Under the pieces are notes generated by a model. It was not told the origin of the DNA, ran no database searches, and saw nothing but the letters and a program-made list of their open reading frames with translations. This document shows positions 8,211 through 17,691 of a stretch of DNA of 64,000 nucleotides, one piece after another (the stretch's first letter is position 1; each line of letters starts with the position of its first letter). Location of the stretch: contig DF970690.1 of assembly GCA_001270045.2 (NCBI GenBank), forward strand, positions 406,369 to 470,368, written 5' to 3'. The position numbers were made by a program, and so were the translations under genes. Source of the DNA: Bacteroidales bacterium 6E (GTDB lineage Bacteria > Bacteroidota > Bacteroidia > Bacteroidales > Prolixibacteraceae).

Positions 8211-10175
8211 TTACCAACCCGGATTCTGGATCAGGTTTGAATTGGTATTCATTTCATTCAGGTCGATTGGCCAAAGACAGTCAGTGATGGTAAATTTCCT
8301 GATCTGCTTGACTTCCAGATTAAAGAACTGTGCCCCGGTTGCCCCGGTATAGGTCCAGCCCCAAACCGGAGTTGAAAACTCAACAACAGCACGCTTGGTG
8401 CGAAGCATATCCCAGAAACGGCTTCCTTCGAAAGCAAATTCGATACCTCTTTCCTGCAGGATGATGTCGCGCATGCCTTCCTTGGTTTTATGCTTGTTAA
8501 CCGTTCTTACGATACTTGGATCAGACCATACGGTTTCCACATCCGGAACACCTGCTCTCTCACGCACCTTGTTGATTGCTTCGTAAACCTGTGGAACCGG
8601 CGTATCGTAATATTCATTGTATGCTTCAGCCTTCATCAGATAGAGGTCGGCCAGACGCATAATCGGATAAGGATATTTGATGGTTCTCTGCCATGCACCT
8701 GATTTGGATTCGGGATGTACGAATTTCTTCACGCCGATTCCGGTTTCATAGTAGTCGGTACTGTGTTGCGAAGAGTTAAAACCACCATCGCGACCAGCAT
8801 ACATCATTGTACGGATTTTGACACCATGGGTTCTCCAGTATCCGCCAGTTATGGCAAGGTTTGCATAGAAGCGGGGCTCGCGGTCGAGGTATAAACGGAT
8901 GGTTTCCGAACCGGGTTGCATGAATCCCTTCAATGGTTGGTAATCCGGACTGTCGGCATTCGGAGTTACTGTAATCTCCCACTTTTTGTCGAGGTTGAAA
9001 GATAGGTCTTCTTCAATGGGGACACCATTTTTGGTATAATACCTTTCGACCATGCGATAGGTAGCTGCCATCCATTGCCAGGAATATTCAGGCGTATTGG
9101 TAACGCCATCACCATATCCCAAAGGAAGCCTCATATTCGATGAATGGGCAAGTTCTCCCTGTCCATAAACGTTGATGTTCGAAAATCCCCAAATCAATTC
9201 CTTATTCCATGGTTCGGTAATCACAAATCTCAGGTCATACAGTTTCTTCATGTTTTCCTGGTTGGCGTCCCAATCCTCACGATCGAAAATATAAGGCTGT
9301 TTCTCGAATGTATAGAGTTGAACTCCATTGGTTTCGGCAGCTGCGATTGCCTCATCGATGGCATCGATGGCATCTTTCCATTTTTCCTTGTCATAATCCA
9401 GTGGGAAGAAGGGTTCACCGTCATGATCATAGAAGTCACCGAAATATTCACGGTTGCCGTTGAAGAAAGGACTAGCCCTGAACAACATCACCCTGGCCTT
9501 GATGGCTTTTGCTGCCACCTGGTCAACCTGGCCAAGCAAAGTTGCAGTTGCTCTCTCCGACAGGTCAGGAATAGCTTCATCCATCAGCTTAATGACATAA
9601 TCAAAACTTTCCTCGACTTTGGACCTTTTCTGGAACAATTCTTCCTTGGTTGCATCGGGAGTGATCATTTCATCGGCGATCACAATGGGACCATAGCTCT
9701 GGATCAAAAGAAAGCTATAATAGCCCTTCAGGAATTTCACCTGGGCTTTCCAGTTATTCTTTTCCTGTTCCGTCATATCAGGCACATTGTCAATCAGCGA
9801 GAGGAACACATTAGCCTGACGGATTGCACGGTACAGAGGCTTTCCGGCACTCGTACCCGACCAGGTACCCAATATCGGATCAGATGCCGATTGAAGGCCA
9901 CGCATCAGGCGGATACCACGCAGGTTACCGGTTTGCTCATTCAGGTCAAGACGTCCAATCCATTCATCACCGGCAGTCCACATGGATTCATGGGTCAAAT
10001 CGATGCGCGGCATAAAGCTGTATACTTTGGCCAGTGCATTCCAGGCTTCCTCTTCCGTTTTAAACAGATCTTCGAGGGTAAGGGTATTATCGGGCACCAC
10101 ATCCAGATAGTCCGAGCAGGACGACATGAATGTAAATGCAACAAAAAATATCAATATTTTACTAAACAGTTTCAT
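8211..10175 (-). CDS. SusD/RagB family nutrient-binding lipoprotein
   Basis: A 654-residue SusD-like protein, the surface lid that captures ligand and closes over its SusC partner. The lipobox SSC places the acceptor Cys at 20, followed by the typical SDYLDVVPDN start. TPR-like helical segments are seen around residues 80-230 (for example LYRAIRQANVFLSLIDNVPD). The C-terminal SusD motifs YPYPIMRLADLYLMKAEAYNE and REGMRDIILQERGIEFAFEGSRFWDMLR-type sequence are present and intact. It follows SusC by 21 bases. At 654 residues it is longer than SusD of the starch system (about 550), as is common for RagB-type proteins. The ligand cannot be deduced; no linked glycoside hydrolase, peptidase or lyase is present. 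Confidence 0.95.
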   Translation of the reverse strand: MKLFSKILIFFVAFTFMSSCSDYLDVVPDNTLTLEDLFKTEEEAWNALAKVYSFMPRIDLTHESMWTAGDEWIGRLDLNEQTGNLRGIRLMRGLQSASDPILGTWSGTSAGKPLYRAIRQANVFLSLIDNVPDMTEQEKNNWKAQVKFLKGYYSFLLIQSYGPIVIADEMITPDATKEELFQKRSKVEESFDYVIKLMDEAIPDLSERATATLLGQVDQVAAKAIKARVMLFRASPFFNGNREYFGDFYDHDGEPFFPLDYDKEKWKDAIDAIDEAIAAAETNGVQLYTFEKQPYIFDREDWDANQENMKKLYDLRFVITEPWNKELIWGFSNINVYGQGELAHSSNMRLPLGYGDGVTNTPEYSWQWMAATYRMVERYYTKNGVPIEEDLSFNLDKKWEITVTPNADSPDYQPLKGFMQPGSETIRLYLDREPRFYANLAITGGYWRTHGVKIRTMMYAGRDGGFNSSQHSTDYYETGIGVKKFVHPESKSGAWQRTIKYPYPIMRLADLYLMKAEAYNEYYDTPVPQVYEAINKVRERAGVPDVETVWSDPSIVRTVNKHKTKEGMRDIILQERGIEFAFEGSRFWDMLRTKRAVVEFSTPVWGWTYTGATGAQFFNLEVKQIRKFTITDCLWPIDLNEMNTNSNLIQNPGW

Positions 10176-10196
10176 CTTCGTTTGAATTTTTAGGGT

Positions 10197-13100
10197 TTAA
10201 AATGACAATTGAACACCGACATTGTACCTCTGGTTGGGTGGATAACCCAAACCGCCGCGACCCATCTCGGGATCCCACAATTTGAACGCGCTGAGTACAA
10301 ACAGGTTTTCACCGCTGAAATATACACGGCTACTCTTCATGCCGATTTTGGCAAAAGTATTATCAGGAAGATTATAACCCATTTCAACTGTTTTTAATCT
10401 CAGGAAGGCACCATTTCTGAGCCACCATGTAGAGGTCTGCGTATTGTTTGCCAGCGGATCAACCGAAAGACGGGGCCAGAATGCGTGAACATTCGGGTTG
10501 GTTTCGCTCCAATAGTCGTTGGCGATCAGCTGAAGTGCATTTCGTCTGTTGGCAAAGGGAGCTATACCGTTGTTATCGGTTCCCGGGTTGATAAAGAGTG
10601 ATACCCTGGCGTTACCCTGGAAAAAGAAGGAAAGATCGAAATCCTTATAGCCACCCGACATACCAAAACCGTACTGGATTTCAGGAACGGTTGGAAGTCC
10701 CAATGGAACCTGGTCATTGTTATTGACGATCCCGTCATTGTTGACATCCTTGTATTTAATGTCACCAGCCTGATACAGACCAAAGTCCTGTTTCGGGGAG
10801 TTGGCGATTTCAGCTTCATCCACGAAAAGACGTTCGGCGATCAATCCCCACCACTGGTTGATGGAATGACCTTTTCTTTTCAGGTATTCATCGGCATAAT
10901 CTTTTTCATCGAGTTCCACATATTTATTGGTAGCAAACGTGAAGTTGGCACGGCCAGTCAGCCACCAGTCCTTAGGAGCAATATACTGATAATCAATAGA
11001 TCCTTCAACACCCCATGATTCCACTTTACCAACGTTGCCACTGATGGCCGCTTCCATACCTGCGGTTGCAGGGAAGTTTTGGCGTTCGAGATAGATCTGG
11101 TCACGGACATCCTTGAACAAATCAGCCTGAACCTTTAAAGCCTCATCCATGAATGCAAGTTCAAGACCAAGGTTCATTTTGGTTGATACCTCCCAGGTGA
11201 TATCCGGGTTGGCATATCGGGAAATGGTATATCCATCGTATGCATTCATAAAAGTGGATCCCCAACGATAGCTGGCGCCTCCTTTCGAAATATTGGAAAG
11301 GTAGAAGAACCTGCCGGCACGGCCTGCAATCGCATCATTACCAACACGTCCGTATGTTGCTTTCAGTTTCACTGTGTTAAACACATCCTTCATTGAACTC
11401 CAGAAACTCTCGTTTGAAATGATCCAACCTGCACCCAAAGAGGGGAAGAACCCGAAACGTTTCTCACCGCTGAATTTTTCAGAGCCATTGTATCCATAGG
11501 TAAACTCGAGGAAATAGCGGCTGTCGTAACTATACGCTGCACGGCCCGAGTTACCCATGTTCCTTTCCGGAAGGGTTTCGTAGATAGAGTTACTGTTACC
11601 CCCGGTAAGCAGGTACTCTTCCCACATTCCAACAGTCATCAGGCCTACGGAATGTTTTCCGAATTCACGGTCCCAGTTGAACCTGGCTTCGTAATAATAA
11701 TGGGCACTTGCATCCCTGCCCGGTTCGACGTCACCCAGGTAAGCCTGTCCGCTAGTTGGGTTCAATGCAAAAAGGGTATATTCACCACTGATCTGGTTGT
11801 AGGATTCAAGATCGTAATAGTAAGGGTTGTAGGAGCGAAGGCTTGAGTAACGGCTCCAGGTATTGACAGAGGCTTTAGCCTGAAATTTAAGCCCTTCGGT
11901 CACAAAACCCAAATCCTGTGAAAGGGTTGCCATTGCCGTGATGGTACTTTCGTTACGGTCTTCATAACCACGGACCATTTCGGCGTAGGGGTTCTGTTTC
12001 AGTGAACCAGTCACAAATGTATTACCGAACAGGATGTGGTCAGCAAATTGATGGGCCTCATCAGGAGCATACACTGCAGGGAAGTCGACAGGGTTGGAAT
12101 TCATGACCATGCCAAAAATGCTGCTGGCCGTGGACCGTGGACCGTTATACCTTTCAAATCGTCCCTGAAGGCGGGTATCCAGATTTGTTGTCGGAGTCAG
12201 TTTAAAAATAACGTTGTTACGAAGCAGTACCCTGTTGATATCGATGTTGTTGTTAAAGTTATTCCTCTGGTCAACTCTCAATAAACCGGTTTCATTTTCG
12301 AGACCGCCAGCCACATAGTATGTAGCCACACGACCACCACCGGAAATATTGAAATTGGCCTTCTTGTTAAAGGTCGATTGTTTGAAAAGCTCATCGTACC
12401 AGTCGATGTTTGGATAAATCATCGGGTCTATGCCATCAACGGTCGACTGGATTTTCTGTTCGCTATAATAGGTTCCGAGAAGGGGGTTACGGGAAACCCT
12501 TGCTTCGTTGTACATACGCATATAATCGACACCGTCGAGCAAATCATTCATTTTTGTTGGCGTAGCCATATGTGATTCAATCCTCACGTTGACTTTCGTA
12601 GGTCCTTCACGGCCGGATTTTGTGACCACGATAATGATACCGTTTGCACCACGTGCACCGTAAAGTACAGTAGCAGATGCATCCTTCAGGATGGAGAAAC
12701 TTTCGATATCGTCAGGATCCAATCGGGCAAGGTCATCGGATGAACCTTCAAACCCATCGATCAGGATCAGGGGATTGGTTTTATAACCGAATGTGGTTAC
12801 CCCACGGACGAAGAACTGGGCATTATCGTTACCCGGTTCACCGGTTGACTGATAAGAGATAATTCCGGGAATCTTTCCGGCCAGTGCAGAGGTAAGGTTA
12901 GACGCTGGTTGTTTCAGGTCACCAGGTTTTACGGTTTCGATGGAGGCGATTACGCTCTCCTTTTTCTGAACACCAAATGCCACAACCTGTACCTCTTCGA
13001 TTTCGGTTGCGTCTTCATACATTTCCACATCGATGATGTTTCTCTGGTCAACCACAACTTCCACCGGATTCTTTCCCACGAAGGAAAACACCAGCACATC

Positions 13101-13652
13101 GCCGGTAGCTGCTTCCATTGTGAACTCCCCGTTGTTATCAGAGATTGTACCTGTCATGGTTCCTTTAATGACAATGGAAACACCCGGAAGCCCCAGCCCA
13201 ATGTCATCCTTGACAATACCGGAAATCCTTCGCTTCTGAGGCTGGTCGGCAGGCACTGCGGCAGGCTCGCTGACAGTCTCAGCCTTTTTCTCGGCTGCCA
13301 AAATCACCACCTGACGATCATAAACCTTCCATGTATTGCCAGTTTCCTTAAAAACCTGATCAAGAACGGAATCAACTGATTCATCCTTTACCCTGACATC
13401 AACCCTGCGATTAAGGTCAACTGCGTTTTCATCATAGATAAAAATGAACTCACTCCGCTCTTCCAATTCCTGGAATACTTCCCTGACGGTCGCATTGTTC
13501 AGACGTAAATTGAACCGTGCAGACTGAGAATAGGTTGTTGCACTTGTAGCCGTAAAAGCACAGAACAACAGAATGGCTAACATTTTCATTTTTAGTAGAA
13601 TTTTTGAAATACCCCCTCGAGGAGAGTATTTCCCATTAAGCTTTTTCTTCAT
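10197..13652 (-). CDS. SusC/RagA TonB-dependent transporter with STN domain
   Basis: A 1151-residue outer-membrane TonB-dependent importer. After a signal peptide (hydrophobic 22-40) comes an STN signalling domain (about 46-115), which contacts the FecR anti-sigma factor, then a carboxypeptidase-D regulatory-like domain (about 140-215, ISGIVKDDIGLGLPGVSIVI), a plug domain (about 240-350, with GANGIIIVVTK at its end) and a 22-strand barrel ending NVGVQLSF. The STN domain and the adjacent FecR and ECF sigma genes show that this is a trans-envelope signalling transporter: ligand uptake would relieve the anti-sigma factor and activate the operon. It is separated from FecR by about 100 bases containing a hairpin. 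Substrate not inferable. Confidence 0.97.
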   Translation of the reverse strand: MKKKLNGKYSPRGGISKILLKMKMLAILLFCAFTATSATTYSQSARFNLRLNNATVREVFQELEERSEFIFIYDENAVDLNRRVDVRVKDESVDSVLDQVFKETGNTWKVYDRQVVILAAEKKAETVSEPAAVPADQPQKRRISGIVKDDIGLGLPGVSIVIKGTMTGTISDNNGEFTMEAATGDVLVFSFVGKNPVEVVVDQRNIIDVEMYEDATEIEEVQVVAFGVQKKESVIASIETVKPGDLKQPASNLTSALAGKIPGIISYQSTGEPGNDNAQFFVRGVTTFGYKTNPLILIDGFEGSSDDLARLDPDDIESFSILKDASATVLYGARGANGIIIVVTKSGREGPTKVNVRIESHMATPTKMNDLLDGVDYMRMYNEARVSRNPLLGTYYSEQKIQSTVDGIDPMIYPNIDWYDELFKQSTFNKKANFNISGGGRVATYYVAGGLENETGLLRVDQRNNFNNNIDINRVLLRNNVIFKLTPTTNLDTRLQGRFERYNGPRSTASSIFGMVMNSNPVDFPAVYAPDEAHQFADHILFGNTFVTGSLKQNPYAEMVRGYEDRNESTITAMATLSQDLGFVTEGLKFQAKASVNTWSRYSSLRSYNPYYYDLESYNQISGEYTLFALNPTSGQAYLGDVEPGRDASAHYYYEARFNWDREFGKHSVGLMTVGMWEEYLLTGGNSNSIYETLPERNMGNSGRAAYSYDSRYFLEFTYGYNGSEKFSGEKRFGFFPSLGAGWIISNESFWSSMKDVFNTVKLKATYGRVGNDAIAGRAGRFFYLSNISKGGASYRWGSTFMNAYDGYTISRYANPDITWEVSTKMNLGLELAFMDEALKVQADLFKDVRDQIYLERQNFPATAGMEAAISGNVGKVESWGVEGSIDYQYIAPKDWWLTGRANFTFATNKYVELDEKDYADEYLKRKGHSINQWWGLIAERLFVDEAEIANSPKQDFGLYQAGDIKYKDVNNDGIVNNNDQVPLGLPTVPEIQYGFGMSGGYKDFDLSFFFQGNARVSLFINPGTDNNGIAPFANRRNALQLIANDYWSETNPNVHAFWPRLSVDPLANNTQTSTWWLRNGAFLRLKTVEMGYNLPDNTFAKIGMKSSRVYFSGENLFVLSAFKLWDPEMGRGGLGYPPNQRYNVGVQLSF

Positions 13653-13695
13653 ACTTTTGATTAGGTTTTAAATGAAACTTTTTATTTAATTCTAC

Positions 13696-13725
13696 AAACC
13701 GGCGGGTTGGCGGACCTGTCGGTTT
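13696..13725 (-). other. Hairpin between fecR and susC genes
   Basis: AAACCGGCGGG (13696-13706) and CCTGTCGGTTT (13715-13725) pair over 11 positions with two G-U wobbles when read on the plus strand. The minus-strand version has two mismatches. A T-rich tract (GCTTTTTT) follows on the plus side. It sits in the approximately 100-base space between the FecR and SusC genes. It could attenuate or process the operon mRNA, or be an unrelated dyad. Confidence 0.35.
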
Positions 13726-13754
13726 TGCTTTTTTGATTTAACTTATACGAATCC

Positions 13755-14981
13755 TCATTTATTACTGATCAGGATCTGGTTGTCAGATATTTCATATTGG
13801 AAATGGACGATATCTGACAACACCTCCATCACGGTTTCGAGGGAATCCTTGAGGTCCAGTTTTCCGGAAATCAAGTGATTGCTGTTAAAGCCATCTGAAA
13901 AAACAAATCTGATGTTGTAATAGCGTTCCATTCTTTCGGCAACATCCTTTATGCTCTTTTGTGAAAAGCCAAGCCAGCCCGATGTCCAGGCAGTGTACAT
14001 TTCAATGTCTGCTACTTCCTCAACATGGATATTTTTGGCATTTCGGGCATAGGTTGCCTTTTGCCTTGGGCTTAAAATCAACTCGCGAGCTCCAAACAGT
14101 GAGTTACTATTAACAGAAACGGCAAGGCTACCAGTGACAAGCACCGTTTCGACTGAATTGTCAGGACCATATCCGGAAACATTGAAGCTGGTTCCTAAAA
14201 CCTCAAGGGACAGATCATTCACCCTCACAAAAAACTTCTTTGAGGGATCCCTAGCCACTTCAAAATAGGCCTCCCCTTCGAGCCATACTTCCCTTTTCTC
14301 TTCAGTGAAATTGACAGGGAAGGCAAGGCGGCTACCGGCATTTAACCATACTTTTGTGCCATCCGACAGCGTCAACTGCGATTTCCGTCCAAAAGGAACC
14401 ACAACTTCATTCATAGCCACCTGTTTTTTCTCTTTTACAGGTTCAACGTTAACCTCTTTTGTATTGTCGATCTCGATGCTGCCGGTGGAAGTGACCTTTA
14501 TGGATGATACTTTTTCGGATGAGGCGAATTCCTCTCCCGTCTGCAGGATAATTCTTGTTTCATTAAGGGAATCAACAGGTAAGGAAGCCGAAAAACGATA
14601 AGTGTCATCATCGGGATTGAATTGACGGAACAACAATGTTCCAAGAGAAAGGAGAATGATGACTATGGCGGCATATCCCAGATATGGTCTCCATGAGACA
14701 CGGCTGGCTGAATATTCGACATTCTGGTAAAAATCGATCTTCTTCCAGATATCCCGTACTTCCGATTCACTCAATTCATCACCGCTGTCCCTGAGCATCC
14801 GTATGATTTCACGTGCCCTGAATAAATTCCTGACGAATTTCTTGTTGAAACCTTCCAGATCTTCCTTTTCAAGATCAATGGTACTTTCTTTCAAAAATTT
14901 GATGAAGGTATCGTTGTCCAATAACTCTTCCAGGCTTAAGTCCTGAATATCACGGAGCTTGTCCAATATTGGTTTAGTCAT
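13755..14981 (-). CDS. FecR-family anti-sigma factor (DUF4974 C-terminus)
   Basis: A 408-residue inner-membrane anti-sigma factor. The cytosolic N-terminus (about 1-98, helical) would hold the ECF sigma factor; one membrane helix spans about 100-118 (GYAAIVIILLSLGTLLF). The periplasmic part has the FecR domain (about 190-290, VVPFGRKSQLTLSDGTKVWL) and a DUF4974 STN-like C-terminus (about 330-405, ISGKLDLKDSLETVMEVL). This matches the Bacteroidota FecR architecture that receives a signal from the SusC STN domain. It lies between the sigma gene and susC. The N-terminal cytosolic region is rather long and the TM-to-FecR linker has an extra acidic stretch, both within family variation. Confidence 0.93.
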   Translation of the reverse strand: MTKPILDKLRDIQDLSLEELLDNDTFIKFLKESTIDLEKEDLEGFNKKFVRNLFRAREIIRMLRDSGDELSESEVRDIWKKIDFYQNVEYSASRVSWRPYLGYAAIVIILLSLGTLLFRQFNPDDDTYRFSASLPVDSLNETRIILQTGEEFASSEKVSSIKVTSTGSIEIDNTKEVNVEPVKEKKQVAMNEVVVPFGRKSQLTLSDGTKVWLNAGSRLAFPVNFTEEKREVWLEGEAYFEVARDPSKKFFVRVNDLSLEVLGTSFNVSGYGPDNSVETVLVTGSLAVSVNSNSLFGARELILSPRQKATYARNAKNIHVEEVADIEMYTAWTSGWLGFSQKSIKDVAERMERYYNIRFVFSDGFNSNHLISGKLDLKDSLETVMEVLSDIVHFQYEISDNQILISNK

Positions 14982-15011
14982 TCGAGCTTGTTAAAGTTTC
15001 AAAGGTTCAAA

Positions 15012-15038
15012 GACACTGGTCGTTTCAGGACCAGTGCC
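15012..15038 (-). other. Hairpin between ECF sigma and fecR genes
   Basis: On the minus strand GGCACTGGTC pairs with GACCAGTGTC (10 pairs including one G-U) around a 7-base loop. It lies in the 162-base gap between the sigma factor stop and the FecR start. The following sequence (TTTGAACCTTTG) is T-rich but not a clean T-run, so it may be a weak terminator or attenuator that sets the sigma:anti-sigma ratio. Confidence 0.5.
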
Positions 15039-15143
15039 TTCTTTAAACTACCTTGTATAAATCTGTTTCTAATGAATACCCTGAATTCTTGAGATATTCA
15101 CACCTATATAAAGGAGAATCGTCACCTTTTGTGGACAGGAAGT

Positions 15144-15746
15144 TTAATCTTTTTTGATAAAAGAGAGGAAAAACTGAATGGTGTGTTTTTCAACAAACAT
15201 TTGTCTTAAACATTCAATTGACCTAAAAACCAGCTTTCGGGCCGAATCATATTTGATCGACATGATTTCGCAAATCTGGTCATAGCTAAACCCACATTCA
15301 AAACGGTAATATAGAATCTCTCTCTGCCGGGGATTCAGTTCGGACAAACATTGCCGCATCCTTGAATGTTGTTCACTCCGGGATTCCATTTTGATCAACT
15401 GCTCTTCGGCCGAATAGATGATTTCAGGTATAAATTCGTGCAGGTTTTCATTCCTGTCATTCCGGTTCTTTTTGATATTCAAGACCAGTCTGCGACGAAA
15501 TGAGCGCATCAGGTAAAATTTCACGTTATCTGTAGGGCCCAGTGTTTTCCTGTTCTGAATGAGATCGATAAACAAATCGTGGATTGTATCTTTGAGCAGA
15601 TCGTCATCCGCATTGAATTTTTTGCCATACCGAAACAAGAACTGTACATTTTGAAAATAGATTTCCTCAAGGGCAGATTTTTCACCCCGGCGAAAATTAT
15701 CCCATATTACAGAATCGGTATTCAAAGAATTCAGTTTGTTATACAC
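15144..15746 (-). CDS. ECF RNA polymerase sigma factor (Bacteroidetes family)
   Basis: A 200-residue ECF sigma-70 factor. Region 2 covers about residues 25-95 (YFQNVQFLFRYGKKF, then a LKDTIHDLFIDL segment typical of region 2.2). Region 4 covers about 130-185 (LNPRQREILYYRFECGFSYD, followed by the helix-turn-helix). No regions 1 or 3 are present, as expected for ECF factors. It is the first gene of a minus-strand set with FecR, SusC, SusD and two lipoproteins, so it most likely activates this operon when the SusC ligand is present. About 160 bases separate it from the next upstream gene on the same strand, leaving room for its own promoter. Confidence 0.94.
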   Translation of the reverse strand: MYNKLNSLNTDSVIWDNFRRGEKSALEEIYFQNVQFLFRYGKKFNADDDLLKDTIHDLFIDLIQNRKTLGPTDNVKFYLMRSFRRRLVLNIKKNRNDRNENLHEFIPEIIYSAEEQLIKMESRSEQHSRMRQCLSELNPRQREILYYRFECGFSYDQICEIMSIKYDSARKLVFRSIECLRQMFVEKHTIQFFLSFIKKD

Positions 15747-15906
15747 ATTTGGTGCCTGTAATTATAAGCATAAAAACCATATGAATTGCCAACATTCTGA
15801 TGCCTGTTGACAATTTTTTATCATTAATGCGGCAATCAAGTCCGCAGAAACATTTATAATTTAACAAAATGTCAAACCGAAAAATTGAGTCCCCTCATCT
15901 CAGTGC

Positions 15907-17691
15907 CTAATCCAGCTTGATTGTGAGCACTTCATGGGCACTTTCCTCCAGTTGTTTCAATGACAAGTCAGGTTGCGACACATACCTGCCCCAAACATTT
16001 TCAAAATGATGCCTGTAATATTCAATTCCCGCCAGAAGATTCCCTTTAAATCCCTTTAATTGCCTGACCAGTTTGGGATCACTTCCATGCAAGGCTTTGT
16101 CGGCCTTATCTTTTAAGTAAGTGACATACATCCTGAGTTCATTAATGAACATATGTGGCCGGTCAGTTCGGGAAATGACATTGTTTCTTCCATAAATATG
16201 TCCGGCCATTTCTTTCAGCGAAATGATCCTGTCAAACCATGCCAGATTCGGCCCGGGGCAAACAGAAACTGCCTTCCCCTCGAAGCGGGTATCGATATTA
16301 TGTACCATTTGGGCCGATGTAGAGAGCCCCACACACAAACAAACCTTATCAAGAATATTCTGTTTGGCAGCAGCATGTTCTTCAGGGCTGACGTCTGAAT
16401 CGTCCAACTCTCCAAGTTTTTTCCGCTGGTACTCGATGGAAGCAGTACAAATTGAATTGCCATTATCATCCCTGAAAAGACGAAGGTGCTGTTTTGTACA
16501 TGGACTCCCGGGACGGCCAGCAGCAGCCCTCTCCATTTTCTCGATATCCTTTGTGCTGTTTCTTACATTATTAAATGGTACCCCCAATGGCGAAACGTTG
16601 CTAAGATAGAGATCATCTTCCGTGGCACTTGCAAGCAATTCAAGTGTTTCATTATCCACGGTAGTTGCCTCAGGCACCAGCATAAAGGGGGTTCCCCACC
16701 CCACTGAATCCATACCATAATATTCTATCAGCATCCTGTGCTCATCAGCGGTTCCCACGCCACCCTGGGCCGTGATACGCATTGATGGGGCTTCGTCAGG
16801 TACGATATAGCCTTTATCGGTTAATGCTTGTTTATAAATTGCAAACAAGGAATCCGACAATTCACTTCGCTGTGTCCTGAACTCCTCGAGAACAGGCCCC
16901 ATCAGATACCCATCGGTAGCAAAGGCGTGACCGCCACAGTTCAGGCCTGACTCAACACGAAACTCGGAAACCCAAAGGCCTTTCTTGGCCAGAAACTTGC
17001 CCTGAATGAGTGCAGACCGGTAATCGCTGACTTTCAAGGTTATCTTTTTTACCAGTTCGCCCTTGTCGTTTGGAAAAAACTGGGGAAACTGTTCCATATA
17101 ACTATACAGGTAAGGATTCATCCCAGCCGAAAAGACCACGGAGGAGCGTAGGTTGCTGGTGGCAAATCCACGAAGCGCTGCGTGGGCATCATTATATTCC
17201 TGGGGAAGTTTTTCACTTTTGAAATAATTTTCCTTATCCAGTTTGGTCATGATATTCACATCGATACTTCCGGGCATGAGATGTTCCCTTACCCAATCCC
17301 AGGCTTTCCGAAGGTCAGGCTTATCTGCTTTTAACTGTTGAAAAGCTTCCCTGATTTCAGATCTCTCAGGAAGCAGGTCGATAAATTTCTCGATCTCTGC
17401 ACCTTTATCCAATACTGTTTGCTTGAGCTCGTCCCACTTTCTTTTGACAATCACGTCGAGAACATTCAGATATTCCCGAATCCTGTCACAGCGATAATCC
17501 ATCCCACGTGATGAGATTTCGACGTACGGTAAACCAAACTTGTCGCAATAAAATGCGCGCATTTTCTCCAACAAGAGATCATCGGCCAGCGCCACGACCG
17601 AAGAAATTCCCAATGATGCAACCTTAACCGGCGAATCAACGGTATATCCCAGTCCCATAACCGGGATATGAAATGTATGACAACTATTCAT
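15907..17691 (-). CDS. Large divergent nitronate-monooxygenase-like TIM-barrel protein
   Basis: A 594-residue cytosolic protein without signal or membrane segments. Several stretches line up with the FMN-dependent nitronate monooxygenase/FabK barrel: a first strand HIPVMGLGYTVDSP (about 7-20), then VASLGISSVVALADD; a G-L-N-C-G-G-H motif (about 258-264) in the place of the E-x-G-G-H catalytic loop; and ITAQGGVGTADEH (about 318-330) followed by Y-G-M-D-S-V-G-W-G-T-P-F, matching the phosphate-binding loop and next strand. It is almost twice as long as the 312-residue homologue at 35201 and carries a C-terminal region with CLCVGLS and several conserved-looking Cys. I recall similar unnamed proteins in Bacteroidota but no function. 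It is divergent from the TCA operon, 409 bases away. Function is unassigned; the fold inference is moderate. Confidence 0.6.
   Translation of the reverse strand: MNSCHTFHIPVMGLGYTVDSPVKVASLGISSVVALADDLLLEKMRAFYCDKFGLPYVEISSRGMDYRCDRIREYLNVLDVIVKRKWDELKQTVLDKGAEIEKFIDLLPERSEIREAFQQLKADKPDLRKAWDWVREHLMPGSIDVNIMTKLDKENYFKSEKLPQEYNDAHAALRGFATSNLRSSVVFSAGMNPYLYSYMEQFPQFFPNDKGELVKKITLKVSDYRSALIQGKFLAKKGLWVSEFRVESGLNCGGHAFATDGYLMGPVLEEFRTQRSELSDSLFAIYKQALTDKGYIVPDEAPSMRITAQGGVGTADEHRMLIEYYGMDSVGWGTPFMLVPEATTVDNETLELLASATEDDLYLSNVSPLGVPFNNVRNSTKDIEKMERAAAGRPGSPCTKQHLRLFRDDNGNSICTASIEYQRKKLGELDDSDVSPEEHAAAKQNILDKVCLCVGLSTSAQMVHNIDTRFEGKAVSVCPGPNLAWFDRIISLKEMAGHIYGRNNVISRTDRPHMFINELRMYVTYLKDKADKALHGSDPKLVRQLKGFKGNLLAGIEYYRHHFENVWGRYVSQPDLSLKQLEESAHEVLTIKLD

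Noticed and set aside
9144-10193. A 349-codon plus-strand open frame opposite the SusD gene
   Set aside because: Antisense to a clear SusD protein, rich in Cys/His/Phe with no family features; a coding shadow.
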